A DNA stretch of 64,000 nucleotides from Fistulifera solaris (Eukaryota > Bacillariophyta > Bacillariophyceae > Naviculales > Stauroneidaceae): positions 558,001-622,000 of the forward strand of contig AP026172.1 in the NCBI GenBank assembly GCA_030295235.1. The letters run 5' to 3'. Below, piece after piece: positions 11,262 to 22,124 of the stretch (its first letter is position 1; each line of letters opens with the position of its first letter). The position numbers and the translations under genes are program-made. Under the pieces are notes generated by a model. It saw only the letters and a program-made list of their open reading frames with translations. It did not search any database and was not told the DNA's origin.

Positions 11262-12506
11262 TTAGCACACAAATGTATTTTTCTTTCCAGTATTGAGTAC
11301 GGATGAGACGGCCGCAAGAACTTCGGAGGCCATGCGATCATCGTCCTCGAGGTCGTCTTGGTCAGGGTCATGATTTTTTTCTTCGTCGTTGAGTGTTTTC
11401 GCCCCAAAGCGTTGAAGCTTATTGATTAGCTCGTTCTCATGCTGATCGACTGTAGCTTCCAAATCAACAAACGTCTCGTACAGTTTTTGAATTGAGTTCT
11501 GTGTGGCTTGAACGCGGAGCTGTAGTTTGCGTTGCATGTACGAAGAGGTTTCTTCCAATGCCTCCATCATAGCCTGTTGTTGTTTCTTGCCTTGCTTGAT
11601 TACTTCTTGTTGATGTTCAATAAGCTGTTCCAGTTCAGCACGAGTTTGTTGTGCTTCAGTGCGCTCTTCTTCTAGCTTTGACACCCGCCAATTGAGACGA
11701 CTTGCCTCTTTATTCCACGCCATCTTTTCGTTGTTGTGGTCGTCGATTTGTTTTGCTAAAGCAGCATCTGTTGCCCCAGGTTGAGCCAGCTTCCTTTCTA
11801 GTAAATCTACTCGCTGCAATAAGGCAAGCACCTGACTTTGTTTTTTCGCAATATCTGTATCATATCTTGTCTGAAATGCTTGCATACCATCTTGATGCTG
11901 CTTCTCAAGCGCTTCGAGTTGGTTACGGTGCTCTTGCTGAATCATGTTCCATGAAACCTGACTCCGTTTCAAACTGTCTAACACGGTTTCATGTTCCCGC
12001 AAGTCAAGAATCTCCGATTCTTCGAGAATGTCGTACGGTTTTCTGCCCGACTGGTCAGCTACGTCGATTCCTTGCCAGTGAGAGACGAGTAGAAGGTTCA
12101 CCACTTCGGGTGACGCCGAGCATCCTACGGCCAGATGGAGCGGAAGTTCACCGAACTGTGTCTTGCACGATACAGCAGCTGGATACGCCGCAATCAGGGA
12201 TGCAACAACCCAGGTCGGAGCTTGTCTACGACATGCTTCGTGGAGAGGAAGCCTCCTCCAGCTATCCGAGTAAACCCAGGTTGCCGCTTGCAGACGGTTG
12301 TCGTTCTGCAACATATCGACCACATCATGCCACTCTTTACATTCTACGGCAAGAAACAAGGGCGTTGCGCCTTCTTCTACTGACTTCTGGAGGGTGTCCA
12401 TGCTGGTGTCTGGTGTGTTGAATTGCGATGATTTGAATAGAATGCGTCGAATATCTTCATTGGAAGCGTTGACATTTGGGAGACATGGATGAATAAGGCG
12501 TTTCAA
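11262..12506 (-). CDS. ankyrin-repeat protein with long C-terminal coiled coil
   Basis: This open frame of about 414 codons ends at 11262. Residues of about 45-165 hold ankyrin-type repeats (GATPLFLAVECKEWHDVV, then RRLPLHEACRRQAP with WVVASLIAAYP, then GELPLHLAVGCSASPEVV). Residues of about 185-365 form a strongly heptad-patterned Gln/Glu/Lys-rich coiled coil, followed by an acidic tail (DPDQDDLEDDD). Repeats of the form LPLHxAC with AYP endings are typical of large ankyrin families in diatoms. The start is unresolved: the frame opens at a TTG just after a CTTAG splice-acceptor-like site near 12511, so an upstream exon is likely, and the first in-frame ATG is at 12401 (MDTLQK). A scaffold role is inferred from architecture only. 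Confidence 0.7.
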   Translation of the reverse strand: MKRLIHPCLPNVNASNEDIRRILFKSSQFNTPDTSMDTLQKSVEEGATPLFLAVECKEWHDVVDMLQNDNRLQAATWVYSDSWRRLPLHEACRRQAPTWVVASLIAAYPAAVSCKTQFGELPLHLAVGCSASPEVVNLLLVSHWQGIDVADQSGRKPYDILEESEILDLREHETVLDSLKRSQVSWNMIQQEHRNQLEALEKQHQDGMQAFQTRYDTDIAKKQSQVLALLQRVDLLERKLAQPGATDAALAKQIDDHNNEKMAWNKEASRLNWRVSKLEEERTEAQQTRAELEQLIEHQQEVIKQGKKQQQAMMEALEETSSYMQRKLQLRVQATQNSIQKLYETFVDLEATVDQHENELINKLQRFGAKTLNDEEKNHDPDQDDLEDDDRMASEVLAAVSSVLNTGKKNTFVC

Positions 12507-13012
12507 ATTCTAAGTATGCATAAACTAGTCCGTTGCAGTTATCCGTTGGTCAGAGAATCTTTTAGTGACAGCTGGTACCTATCGCTAGCTAGATTCTACT
12601 ATGCCAACCAATGCTTAATTATCACGGTTCATTCAATAAAGTCTCTGGAGATGTTTAAGCCCGAGAACTCCGTTGGATGTTATCAACGGGAATTTCAGAC
12701 TACTTATGGCATGATGGCTTTTTCACGGATTATTACTCCATACCCCGTATCATTTAGATTGATTATTCAAGAAAATCGATCCGGTACTGCTACAATCAGC
12801 AACGATGCAGAAGGATCAAGAATACTGTCGAATGTACTAAGTAACGACGGATACTTAAAGGAAATTTTCGCCTGTCGGCTTATTGAGCGACACCATTAGC
12901 GAACCAGAATCTTTTGCATGAACGATGTCGCGCACTGCCTTGACAAACAACAAACAACACACTATCAAAAGAAATTGCTGCTGCTGCAATTTGTTTGTAA
13001 AAAAAAAGTTGA
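12507..13012. promoter_or_regulatory. divergent region between two ankyrin genes
   Basis: About 500 bp separate two divergently transcribed ankyrin/coiled-coil genes. The stretch may include a short 5' exon of the minus-strand gene. An open frame at 12489-12899 has no recognisable features, and an A9 run lies near 13000-13007. Confidence 0.4.
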
Positions 13013-14885
13013 ATGACATTCTGCGGAGGAGCCGAGCGATCAGCCTCTCCCGTCGCATATACGGCGAAGGAATACCGTTCTCAGTCCGACGACACTCAGG
13101 CCGACGGTAGGCTTTCTGCTAAGAAGAGCATGGAATCAGGTGACGCCCTTGAAAGAGAGAACTCGGCATTCGGGGACGGGTACTCTCTGCACTCCCGTCC
13201 AAGCCAATCAACTTTCCATCGTCATCTAGATGACGAGATTGAGGTCGACTATGATCATGGGGCAACAGATCTTTATCGCCGCATCGAAAATAAGGACTGG
13301 GATGGTGCTCTCAACAGGTTGGAGTTTGCTCCCCACGAGGCACGCGCCTGGGTTGCCCGTCGCGAACCATCCAGTATGAGATTGAGATGGCGTTTACTGC
13401 CTATTCACGCTGTTTGCATTTTTCGCGCTCCATTGGCACTGATTGAAGCATTGATTGAAGTGTATCCAGATGGACCGATGCAAAAGGATGATCAAGGCAT
13501 GCTTCCTGTCCATCTAGCTTGTCGTAATGGTGCAAGCAAGGGCGTCGTCTTGACGTTACTTGAGGCGTTTCCGGAGTCACTGAAGGTGAAGGATCGTAAG
13601 AATAGGACTGCAGTTGATTTGGTGGCAACAAGTGAGTCCGCCAACAAGGAAGCGGTGCTCGTTGCAATTCGTCGATTCCAGAAAGAAACTCAGTATAACG
13701 GCGCTGCAACAGTAGCGACGATAGAAACCGCACCTACTGTGCAGGAGGTGGACTATGAACATCGCACGCTGCTCTTCCGAATGATACTAAAAAAAGATTG
13801 GAATAATGCTTTAAGTCGAGCTGTAAGCCATCCCGATGAAGCTTGCACCTGGATTGTCACAAAGGGGTTCAACGGAAACCTCCGTTTTCTTCCTCTTCAT
13901 AAAGCTTGCGTCCTGCAACCACCCGACTCGATCGTAACAGCTCTGTTGAAGGCATTTCCAGATGGAGCAAAAAATACTGACCAAGACGGATGGCTCCCCT
14001 TGCACTGCGCGTGCTTTTATGGCGCTAGCGAACATGTTGTCAACGCTCTTTTGTTTGCGTATTCGAAAGGATCCCAGACCAAAGACGACGAAGGTCGTTT
14101 GCCTCTTCATTATGCCTGTATCAAAGGAGCCCCGAAAGCTGTGATTGACGTTCTTTTGGCAAGTTTTTCTCGCGGGGCCATGGTAAAGGATGATGAAGGT
14201 CGACTAGCTCTTCACCATGCGTGTAGCAAAATGCAGAAGACTCCGTTATCGAAGCGCTTCTTAAGGTATCTCCAAAGGCAGCTCAGACTAAGGATGATCA
14301 AGGCCGTCTTGCTTTGCATCACGCTTGTCGTAAATGCACAAGCGATAAGACTATACGTACACTTTTGCGGGTATATCCTATTGCTGCGCAAATTAGAGAT
14401 GACCAGGATAAGCTCCCACTCCATTATGCCTGTCAACACGGTGGCAAAAGGAGATCATCCAGTTACTGCTGCAGTCGTATCCGGAATCGGTCAATGTCCC
14501 CAATGGGCTCGGGCAGACTCCCCTAGCCGAAATTAAAGCGATGAACAACCCCAAATTCGAAAGCATCGCCAAAATGATGGAGAAAATTAAGAAGGACCAT
14601 GATAAAAAGCGCGGTATTGAAGGCCCAAGTCCAGTTTTGGAATCAACTGTGCGTGATCTGAACGAAAAGATTCAGAACTTGGAGAAGTCGCTAGGAAAAG
14701 TAACTCTTTTGGGTAAGGAAATGAAGCAAGACTTAAGGAAAGGAAAAGACCCCGTCATGGTGATGGAAAAGTTTTCAGACGCTTTGATCGACCTTGGTAG
14801 TCGGTCAAAAACTCCTCTAAAGTCTCGACAGCAGCCCGCCCCTCCTGCTAAGGGAATATTTGGTCGTGTAAAGCAAAATGCATAG
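13013..14885 (+). CDS. ankyrin-repeat protein, second member of a divergent pair
   Basis: ATG at 13013. A polar N-terminus is followed by two blocks of ankyrin repeats. The repeats are of the form LPLHxACxxGAxxxVxxxLLxAxP with a KDDEGRLPLHYAC core, at least seven of them between about 13390 and 14450. A Lys/Glu-rich helical region and coiled coil (LNEKIQNLEKSLGKV) follow, then a basic, Pro-rich tail ending GIFGRVKQNA. Two missing bases, both in A4 runs (about 14228-14231 and 14444-14447), split the repeat block. Restoring them keeps the repeat register perfectly and gives about 624 residues. Partners are unknown. It shares its upstream region and general plan (ankyrin plus coiled coil) with the minus-strand gene at 11262-12506, so the two may be old paralogues. 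Confidence 0.75.
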
Positions 14886-15288
14886 GGATCGCATTGAGAT
14901 GATGCATTTGCCTGTGGAAGTTGACGTTGCATATTATATTATAGTAAGGTTCAAACTAATGGAAACGTGGTACTCCGTAACCAAGTATATTCATCCTGTG
15001 TAAGCATATTAAGAACTTTTAGTTTAGGATCGAGAATTGCTATAAACCATTAAAGACCGTATTTTTTGGCGATCTGAATCTAGCTTCAGTACCGCATATT
15101 GTGGAAAAATCCGTCAATTCGAATTTCTTATCGTTAAGTGGGAAACCAGCTTCGAAATATTTGGTTCGTGGTATTTTGTCTTTTTCCGCGAGCTCGATTC
15201 TGTTTATTAGCGAACACGGCGTTTCATTTTTGTTAACAAGCCGTTTCCTTATTTTTCAAAAGATAGATCTATAGGGAGGAACAACACC
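14886..15288. other. intergenic, no gene seen
   Basis: AT-rich sequence between two plus-strand genes. Presumed terminator of the ankyrin gene and promoter of the secreted protein gene; no coding signal. Confidence 0.4.
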
Positions 15289-15999
15289 ATGAAAATATTG
15301 TACACAATCGTTTTTACTCCTTTGGTCTGGGCAAGATTAAACAGTAAGGAAAGTACCGACCATGTCCCAGCCGACCGTGATCTTCAATCTCAGTGCGCCG
15401 CTTTGATGGATCGAGTAGGCTTCAAGTTTCCTTTCGTCGTTGATTGTTCATGTAAATTTGGATTTCTCTCGCTTAATTGGGAATGTAAAACGGATATTTG
15501 TCCTGAAGAGCTTGTGAAGGACGTTGGCGCCAGCTGGAATTCGACAACACTACCCTTCGATAAATGCCTTGCGCCAACATTCAAGGGTAGATACGACATG
15601 AGGGATGACATTCTTCAAACAACATCATGTTCAGGTTCTAGTAACGTAACTTTCAATGCAAGTGCGATTGCCAAGGAAGCAGGAGTACCAAATCTCGCAG
15701 CGACTCTGACCACGTTGGACGCCCCAGAGATTTGCGTCACAACAAAACACAAGCCAAATGATTTCAAGTCGTTAACTTCATGCAGTGTGACTTTAGACAA
15801 TACAACTTGCCCCTGTGAGGTCTGCGAAGGCGGCAAGGAAGTGAAGCTGCTATGTCAAGATCTTCTCGCGTCAAAATTTCCTGACATTCCGCCCGCAGCG
15901 TTGGGAATCACGACACAGTGCGTCGGATTAAACACAATTGACCCAGCACTTCTCAATCGTACAAAGTTTGTTGCTAGTCAAATTCAGTCTGTTCCATAA
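15289..15999 (+). CDS. secreted cysteine-rich protein, unknown function
   Basis: An uninterrupted 236-residue protein from ATG 15289. The N-terminus MKILYTIVFTPLVWARLNS reads as a signal peptide. The mature part has about 16 cysteines, several close-spaced (DCSCKFG, CPCEVCEGG), and several N-glycosylation sites (WNSTT, SNVTFNAS, DNTTC). There is no C-terminal membrane anchor, so it is probably secreted or wall-associated. I do not recognise the family. It converges with the TSP1-repeat gene downstream, another extracellular protein. Confidence 0.7.
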   Translation: MKILYTIVFTPLVWARLNSKESTDHVPADRDLQSQCAALMDRVGFKFPFVVDCSCKFGFLSLNWECKTDICPEELVKDVGASWNSTTLPFDKCLAPTFKGRYDMRDDILQTTSCSGSSNVTFNASAIAKEAGVPNLAATLTTLDAPEICVTTKHKPNDFKSLTSCSVTLDNTTCPCEVCEGGKEVKLLCQDLLASKFPDIPPAALGITTQCVGLNTIDPALLNRTKFVASQIQSVP

Positions 16000-16142
16000 C
16001 TTGTCTGTCGGTCCTTAAGCGTCACACTTGTTTTGAGAAAATACAAAGTAAAGTACTTATAAATACTCCCTGGATTCGATTTTTAGCGCGCGCTGACTTC
16101 GCTCATTATATCGGCCTTCGTTTTAATTGGTTCTTCGTCAAT

Positions 16143-17934
16143 TTAGTTCAAGTATCGCAATAGCAGCAAAGTTAAAAATAAAAAGTGTTTTCCGCTTCGT
16201 GGTAGCAGTAACAGAGCACCTCCATTGCTTGAGTCGGTGTCAGAAAATGGGTCGTCGAGTCCGCACGCGTCCGGAGAGCAAGAACGCTCTTCCAGCGGTG
16301 AACCGTCGCATGGAGCTTTGAGGCAGGTGCGATACCGGCTCTGCTTACCAAAGCAACAATCATTCCATTCAGTCCAATTGCCCCAAGTGACCTCGGTTGT
16401 AGAGATATTTGACGCCAGACATGCATCATAGGTGGTCGGGAAATGTCTCGCACAGCAAATTTCCATATTTTCATACAACGATTGAGTTGTCGATAGAATT
16501 GCGACATCAACAAGAACCTCGCATTTTCGAGTTGATGATATGGGAAAGAAACATTGATCTGAGGCATCATCCCGTGTGCACTCCTGTTCCTCAAAAATGT
16601 TCCACTACACGGGGGGTTTTCACAGGCACGGACACGGTTTTGCATCCCAAAACAGCATACACTCCATTCACCAAATTCGCCCCACCCACTGCTGTTCGTA
16701 GTGGTGCTGTTACATGTATCAACAGAACAAGTCTCTTCCTCCATGAAAGGGCCTTCGCATGACGACTTGTCGCTAAAGTTCGAAGTGACTAGTACCTCAC
16801 AATCGCGAAAACGCTGTTGCGTACCATTGCAACATGGTCCCCAATCACTCCATTCACTCCAACGAGCGATGGCGGCTGTCTCGCGGCAAGTGTCGGGTGC
16901 ACACGCTGTCTCCTCCAAAGCTTCGCCCTGACAATCCGCACCGCCAGCAGCCGGAGGTGGATTGTCGCATGTTCGATTCCGTGACTGCACTCCATAGCAG
17001 CAATCGGACCAGTCGCCCCACTCGCTCCAGTTTCCATCCACAACCGATATGCAGGTGTCTGGAAAACACGTTTGATTTTCCGTAGCTTCACCATCGCATT
17101 CTACGATAACATTACTTTCCGTTTCCGAGTTGTTGCAAGTACGGGATCGTGTTTGCGTTCCGTTACAACATTCGGTCCATTCGGAAAATTCAGACCAACC
17201 GTCCACTACAATAACGATGTTGCACGTATTCGGAGAGCAATTGATTTCTTCGAAAGCAAGTCCGTCACAGTCAATACCATCCGGATCAATGCAAGTTCGA
17301 TTGCGTGATTGTCGATTGTTGCAACATGGAGTGTAGTCACTCCAGTCGGACCACTTCTCTTCCTCATCATCGCCCTGCTCCATAGGGAGACATGTATTGT
17401 TGTTCGCCGAAAACTCAGCAGCACAGCATTCGTCCAAGGTTTCATAAAGAATATCTTCCGAGGAGAAAAACGGATCGGCGACCGTGCATGTGGTCGTCGA
17501 TGCCGAGTAACAAACATCTTCTCGACTACAAGCAACTACTTGTGCAGAAGATCCCTCGCAATTCTCTTGGAAACAAGTTCTCGTTTGCACCTGCACTTGT
17601 TCACAACATACCGTGATATTCTCCCAGGCGGACCAACCGCCATTTCCGCAACTTTCGTCCTCGGGACTACAGGTAAAGTTCAATTCTGATGGACCAGTAC
17701 ACGCACCCTCGACCAGGCATGTACGAACTTTGGTTTGAAACCCTCCACAGCAAGGCGTACGCACTTCCCATCCCGACCAGTTGGAAAGCGTATCAGTCTG
17801 TCGTTGTTTTAGTGAGACGGCAGATGATTGGCCCATTGAAAGCCATGATAAAAACTTACCTCTTGTCCCCACGCTGGGAACAGACGCAAAGTATACGTGA
17901 ATAGAGAAAAAGGAAATAAGAAACTCCCTTTCAT
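16143..17934 (-). CDS. secreted or cell-surface protein with eight thrombospondin type-1-like repeats
   Basis: Exon 1 (17934-17860) encodes a clean signal peptide (MKGSFLFPFSLFTYTLRLFP). The intron is 17859-17798 (GTAAGT...GACAG, 62 bp) and joins in phase 0 to a 1.65-kb exon. Eight modules follow of the form WSxWxxWxxCCxGxQxRxRTC, a TSP1-like fold with a Cys-Cys pair where the classical repeat has CS. Two different Cys-rich spacers (CC..EF and CC..HF followed by a Cys about 7 residues on) lie after module 2 and before the last module. The C-terminus is a hydrophobic tail (FLFLTLLLLRYLN), suggesting a GPI signal or membrane anchor. One T is missing from a T run (A run on the plus strand) near 16601-16606; with it the protein is about 576 residues. 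TSP1 repeats mediate adhesion and matrix binding, so a wall or adhesion role is inferred. Confidence 0.85.
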
Positions 17935-18511
17935 ACTTTCAATGAAAAGAGTTCATGCATGAGCAAAATGCACACGATCTGCAAAAATGAGGCGTGTAAG
18001 ACCTTAATGGAAAAGAGATCTGGTTCGTGGTTTTGGTGGAGGGAGTTGCCTGATACAATCAAAATCATAGTACCAACATAAGAAAATGTTCTTGATATTT
18101 TACGGACGGATTCTACTTAATGGCGAAAATAATATTTAGGAAATCCGGTTGAGGGAATGTCTTTCATGCGCTCGAAGAGGTACCTGTGCGACGCGATAGT
18201 CTCTAAAAATTTGGCGACGAAAAAACGGCTCCCCATTTCTTTCCAACACGACTTGACCAGTTTTCGCGGCACATCGTTTTGTGCAAACATGCAAAAACTG
18301 CTCCGCTCCAGTTTTGCAGCATTGAATGGCTACATAGAACAAGAAGATGTTTCAGTCGCATGTAAACCGATCTCCGGTATGCTTTGATGCCAAGGGCATT
18401 GAAACTTTGCTGCGCATACCTTTCTTCTCACAAAAAATCAACGAACGAAAAAGTTCTCAAACCACAACCACTTAACCATCATAACACCGATCGATCAGCA
18501 CTTCTTCGAAC
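17935..18511. other. intergenic, divergent promoters
   Basis: About 580 bp between the TSP1-repeat gene (minus) and the Cys-rich membrane protein (plus). A 76-codon open frame at 18157-18387 has no signal peptide or known motif and is not called. Confidence 0.35.
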
Positions 18512-19122
18512 ATGTCTCGCATCTCTATGACACTGTGGATGTTCATGAGCGTGGTACACTACGCGACTTCCGAACGTTCTTGTGGTGTGTCCTTATCACC
18601 CTGCCCAAGCGGATGCTGGAATCCCACTGCTCAAGTGCAAGCCGATGGCCTTCGCATCTGCGAAGTTGTCTCTCCGGCTTTTACAGTCCCGACAACGATG
18701 ATGCGCAATACTCTTGCGAGACCAATCCAAGTGCTTGCAATCCTTGCCCCAAGCAAGGATTTCTTCGGGGCCTTACGGGGTGCTCGTTCGGATCTGACAA
18801 AGAACAAATCAACGTGAACAACTTCACAATCGCGCCCGCCACGGAAGAGGAAGATCCCAAAGGTGGCGACGAAAAGATGAACAATGGAATGAGCAAGATG
18901 ATATACGCCTTGATCTTTTCGCTCGTGATCATTGGCTTTGTATACATCCGAGCCCGTATTCTGGATTGCCGAACGCGTCACAAGAATCGAAAAACCAGAC
19001 CAATTCCTCCTCCGCCGACAGATCCCAAACCAGAGAAGACTTTAACTGCGGCTGATCCAGAGGAGCTGCATTGTCCGGCGGTCGTGGAGAGCGGCGTTGA
19101 AAAGGACATTGAGCAGGGATAA
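18512..19122 (+). CDS. cysteine-rich single-pass membrane protein, unknown function
   Basis: ATG at 18512. The signal peptide (SMTLWMFMSVVHYATS) is followed by a Cys-rich ectodomain with SCGVSLSPCPSGCWNP, then PGFYSPDNDDAQYSC and NPCPKQGF, a spacing reminiscent of EGF- or TNFR-like Cys modules. A single transmembrane helix (MIYALIFSLVIIGFVYI, about 18900-18950) precedes a basic then acidic cytosolic tail with Pro-rich RPIPPPPTDPKP. One G is missing in CCGG near 18672-18675; restoring it gives about 203 residues and continuous Cys spacing. The topology suggests a small surface receptor or anchor, but the family is not recognised. Confidence 0.65.
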
Positions 19123-19891
19123 CCTTACAAAAAACAAGAAATGAAAAGTAAACTAAAAGATAAATGGTACAATGACTAGACTATGATATACGTACAACTG
19201 CGTTGCTTAGTGTTAATTTTGTTGTATCCAAGGAGTTCTGTTTACCATTCTCTTTGGTTGTATTGAAACTATTAGCAAAACGAAACATGACAAATTGTCT
19301 CGTGACTGATACCAATCGTGCTCACGAACGGGGACTGCATATGTATAGAGGAAAACAGCAGAGCCCGCCACGTTCGGGTTACGACTATTATTTAAAGGAC
19401 GGAATACCATGTTGCTTAAGTATTGAAGCAACGGAACGTGTGTCAGCCTGGCTTTCGCGCCACTCTCAAGATACTTTCGAGTGGATACAAGTTCTCGGCT
19501 CCGCAAGCTGCTCGGGATGACGACTGGGGAGGAGGAGAATCTCCACAGCGAATCTTCGGACCGCCGCTGTCGACGCGGCGCATCCACTCGTCGACCCCCT
19601 CTCTAATTATTTACTCCGTATATATTATTTATTCAACTCATCTCACTTCCAATCCACACGGCATTGGTGAGATCTTGTCAAAAAAAAAACAAAAAATAAC
19701 AGCAGCCAGCATTGACCCCGTCAGACTCGTATACATTTGAAGAAACACTACGAACATGATGTTGATGGGTACGTTTTTCACTACACGTTTCGATCTGTCT
19801 ATAATATGAATCTTCCGAGTGTATCGGCAAAATGTCGTTTTTTTTCTGTTTTGTTATCTCTATCTCACAAAGGCTTGATTCAGACACAATC
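19123..19891. promoter_or_regulatory. intergenic region upstream of betaine lipid synthase
   Basis: About 770 bp with an A-rich tract (about 19680-19697) and AT-rich sequence near 19605-19635. Overlapping open frames here have no recognisable features. It presumably carries the BTA1 promoter, which in algae is typically phosphate-responsive (general knowledge). I did not identify a binding site. Confidence 0.4.
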
Positions 19892-21959
19892 ATGTCTTCG
19901 GAGTGGTTCAATCCCTACACTGCCGTCGGTGGTACTGTAGCCATGTTCTACATTTTACGCAAACTGTTGAAAGAAAGTTTCAATATGATTGATACGATTT
20001 GCAACCGCACTTACATTTACAACATTTGTTGGGAAGATCCGGCGGTCGATCACCAAATCCTTAAAATTAAGAGCGACGATGTCATTTTCCGCATTTGCAG
20101 TGCGGGTGACATTGTGCTGGATTACGCTATTGAAGGACCCGCCAAGATTGTTGTCTGTGACATGAATCAACATCAGTTGTGGCTCTTTGAGCTCAAAATC
20201 CGCATGTTGCGCGATCCAAATCTCACCTATGACGAGTGGTGGGGTATTTGGGGATCTTCCGATGTCACCGTGGCCATGAAAGTCTGGAAACGGATGCGTC
20301 ATACCATGTCGGGCGGAGGTCGCAAGTGGTGGGATGGACGGATTGAACGTGTTTTTCGCAAGGGCTTTGCGACGTCGGGGTCGACTGGTTTTGCGGCCAA
20401 ATTCTTGATCCCTTGGCTCATGTACGTGGTCGGATTTGATATCAAGGCTTGGGCGGAAACTGGTTTTAGCCACGAGTTCATCTCCAAAAATTATCAGATG
20501 ATTGAGCGATCGGCTTGGTGGTTCCGTCGTCTTTTTTCCCGGAATTCTGGCGCCGTTTGCGGGAGTTCCTCCCAACCAAATCGGGCCCGAATTTTATACC
20601 ACCGAGTTTTATGAAGGTATCTTGCGTGAAATCTTCTTGGATCCGGACTTTGGTACGACCAATTACTTTTACCGTTTCTACTACGAGAAGGGTTACAAAG
20701 ATCAAACCTGCTGCCCTCGCACTTTGCAGAAGGAGCACTTTGAAGCCTTGAGAGCGAATGCCTCTTGCTTTGAGTGGCACCATGCGACAGTCCAGGAAAC
20801 GATGGAGCGCGTCGCCCCTCGAACTTTCACCAAGTTGGTTCTCCTCGATCACATGGATTGGATGCCCAACTCTATCGTACACGACGAATGGATTGCGTTG
20901 CAACGTGCGTCTGTACCAGGTGCTCAGGTGCTGTGGCGCTCGGCTTTCACAAAAATGGATGACAAGCCATTCTTCAATAATCTCGACATTAAGGATTTGA
21001 GCCCGCAATGGTACAGCAAGGATCGTGTCAAGATGTACCCTGGCACATTTGAATGTTACATGCCGATCAATCCCTTCCCGTTCGTCGATCCGGAACCATC
21101 GCCCTGCCAAAAGGCTTCGTTCGCTCGCAAGGTCAAAACAACGACCAAGATGATTTTGCACCCTCTTACAGCCGGAAGGGTGGATGCCCACGGAGACAAA
21201 ATGTCCTCATTCTATGCCGAGCAAGCAAAGGGATACGATGCGGTTCGAGAGAACATGTTGGTGGCACGACCCGAGATGATTTCTGGTTTTGGACCTATCA
21301 AGCAGGGGCACACATGGCTTGATATCGGAGGTGGTACAGGACGAAATTTGCATTACTTACGTGCCCAACTCGATAACTTTGAACGCATCGTGGTTCTTGA
21401 TATCTGCCCTGAGCTCCTAGAAATTGGGGAAGAATCGGCCCGTCGCTCGTTCACCCCAGCCCAGTGCGAAAAGATCAGCTGGTTATGTTTGGATATCAAT
21501 GCCAAAAATGTTCGACAAGAGCTAGCCAAACATCTAAACAATGACTTGCATCGTGGCTTTGATACCATCTCGTTCAGTTATTCACTCAGCATGATTCCGG
21601 AATGGCAGACGGCTTTACTGTCTGCTCGCAATCTCATGTCGGAAGACGGACGTGTGATTATATCTGACTTTGACACGTATACTCACGAAGGCAAATCGTG
21701 GAAAGACTGGGCTATTCGCACCTGGTACAAACAAGACGGCGTCCGCATCGAAGCAAAGACCCGAGAGTTCATTACGGAGACAGCGTTCCCGAGTGATCGT
21801 TTCGTGGTTACAATGGCACGCTTTCAGCGCAAGCTTGCCGGGGTCTGGATTCCTCATTATGTCATGTGTTGCCGAAAAGAGACAATCACAACGTCGAATG
21901 GTCTGCGACGTCCTTCGGCGTCGAATTTGATGGCACTCGACGAAAAGAAAAGCGATTAA
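19892..21959 (+). CDS. BTA1: betaine lipid synthase, fused BtaA-BtaB type
   Basis: This enzyme makes the betaine head group of DGTS-type lipids from diacylglycerol and S-adenosylmethionine. The N-terminal half is BtaA-like (3-amino-3-carboxypropyl transferase; NRTYIYNICWEDPAVDHQIL, ICSAGDIVLDYAIEGP, VVCDMNQHQLWLFELK). The C-terminal half is a BtaB-like SAM N-methyltransferase with the motif I loop LDIGGGTGRN (about 21320-21350) and VLDICPELLE. The order BtaA-BtaB is the reverse of that I recall for Chlamydomonas BTA1. An extra T in the T run at 20532-20537 breaks the frame between the two halves of BtaA; with T5 the protein is about 688 residues. I prefer ATG 19892 (MSSEWFNPY); an in-frame ATG at 19832 would add 20 hydrophobic residues. 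Betaine lipids replace phospholipids under phosphate limitation. Confidence 0.92.
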
Positions 21960-22124
21960 GCGCCGGTATTACTGAACACCAAAATGTATGCTCTAGTGAC
22001 AGGCAGCTATAATACGAAACTAAACTGATTTTGTATAATTTCAAAAACGTAATTCAGATCTTGATTTCCGTTGATAGTGCGTAGCGTCGTATGTCTTGTT
22101 GTATGACTATTGGATACTGTTTCA

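Noticed and set aside
12489-12899. 136-codon plus-strand open frame between the ankyrin genes
   Set aside because: No recognisable domain; it overlaps the likely 5' exon and promoter of the minus-strand gene.
18157-18387. 76-codon open frame upstream of the Cys-rich membrane protein
   Set aside because: No motif, and the composition resembles non-coding sequence.
19203-19740. Two overlapping 105-codon frames before BTA1
   Set aside because: Low-complexity and mutually overlapping, with no recognisable product; treated as promoter region.
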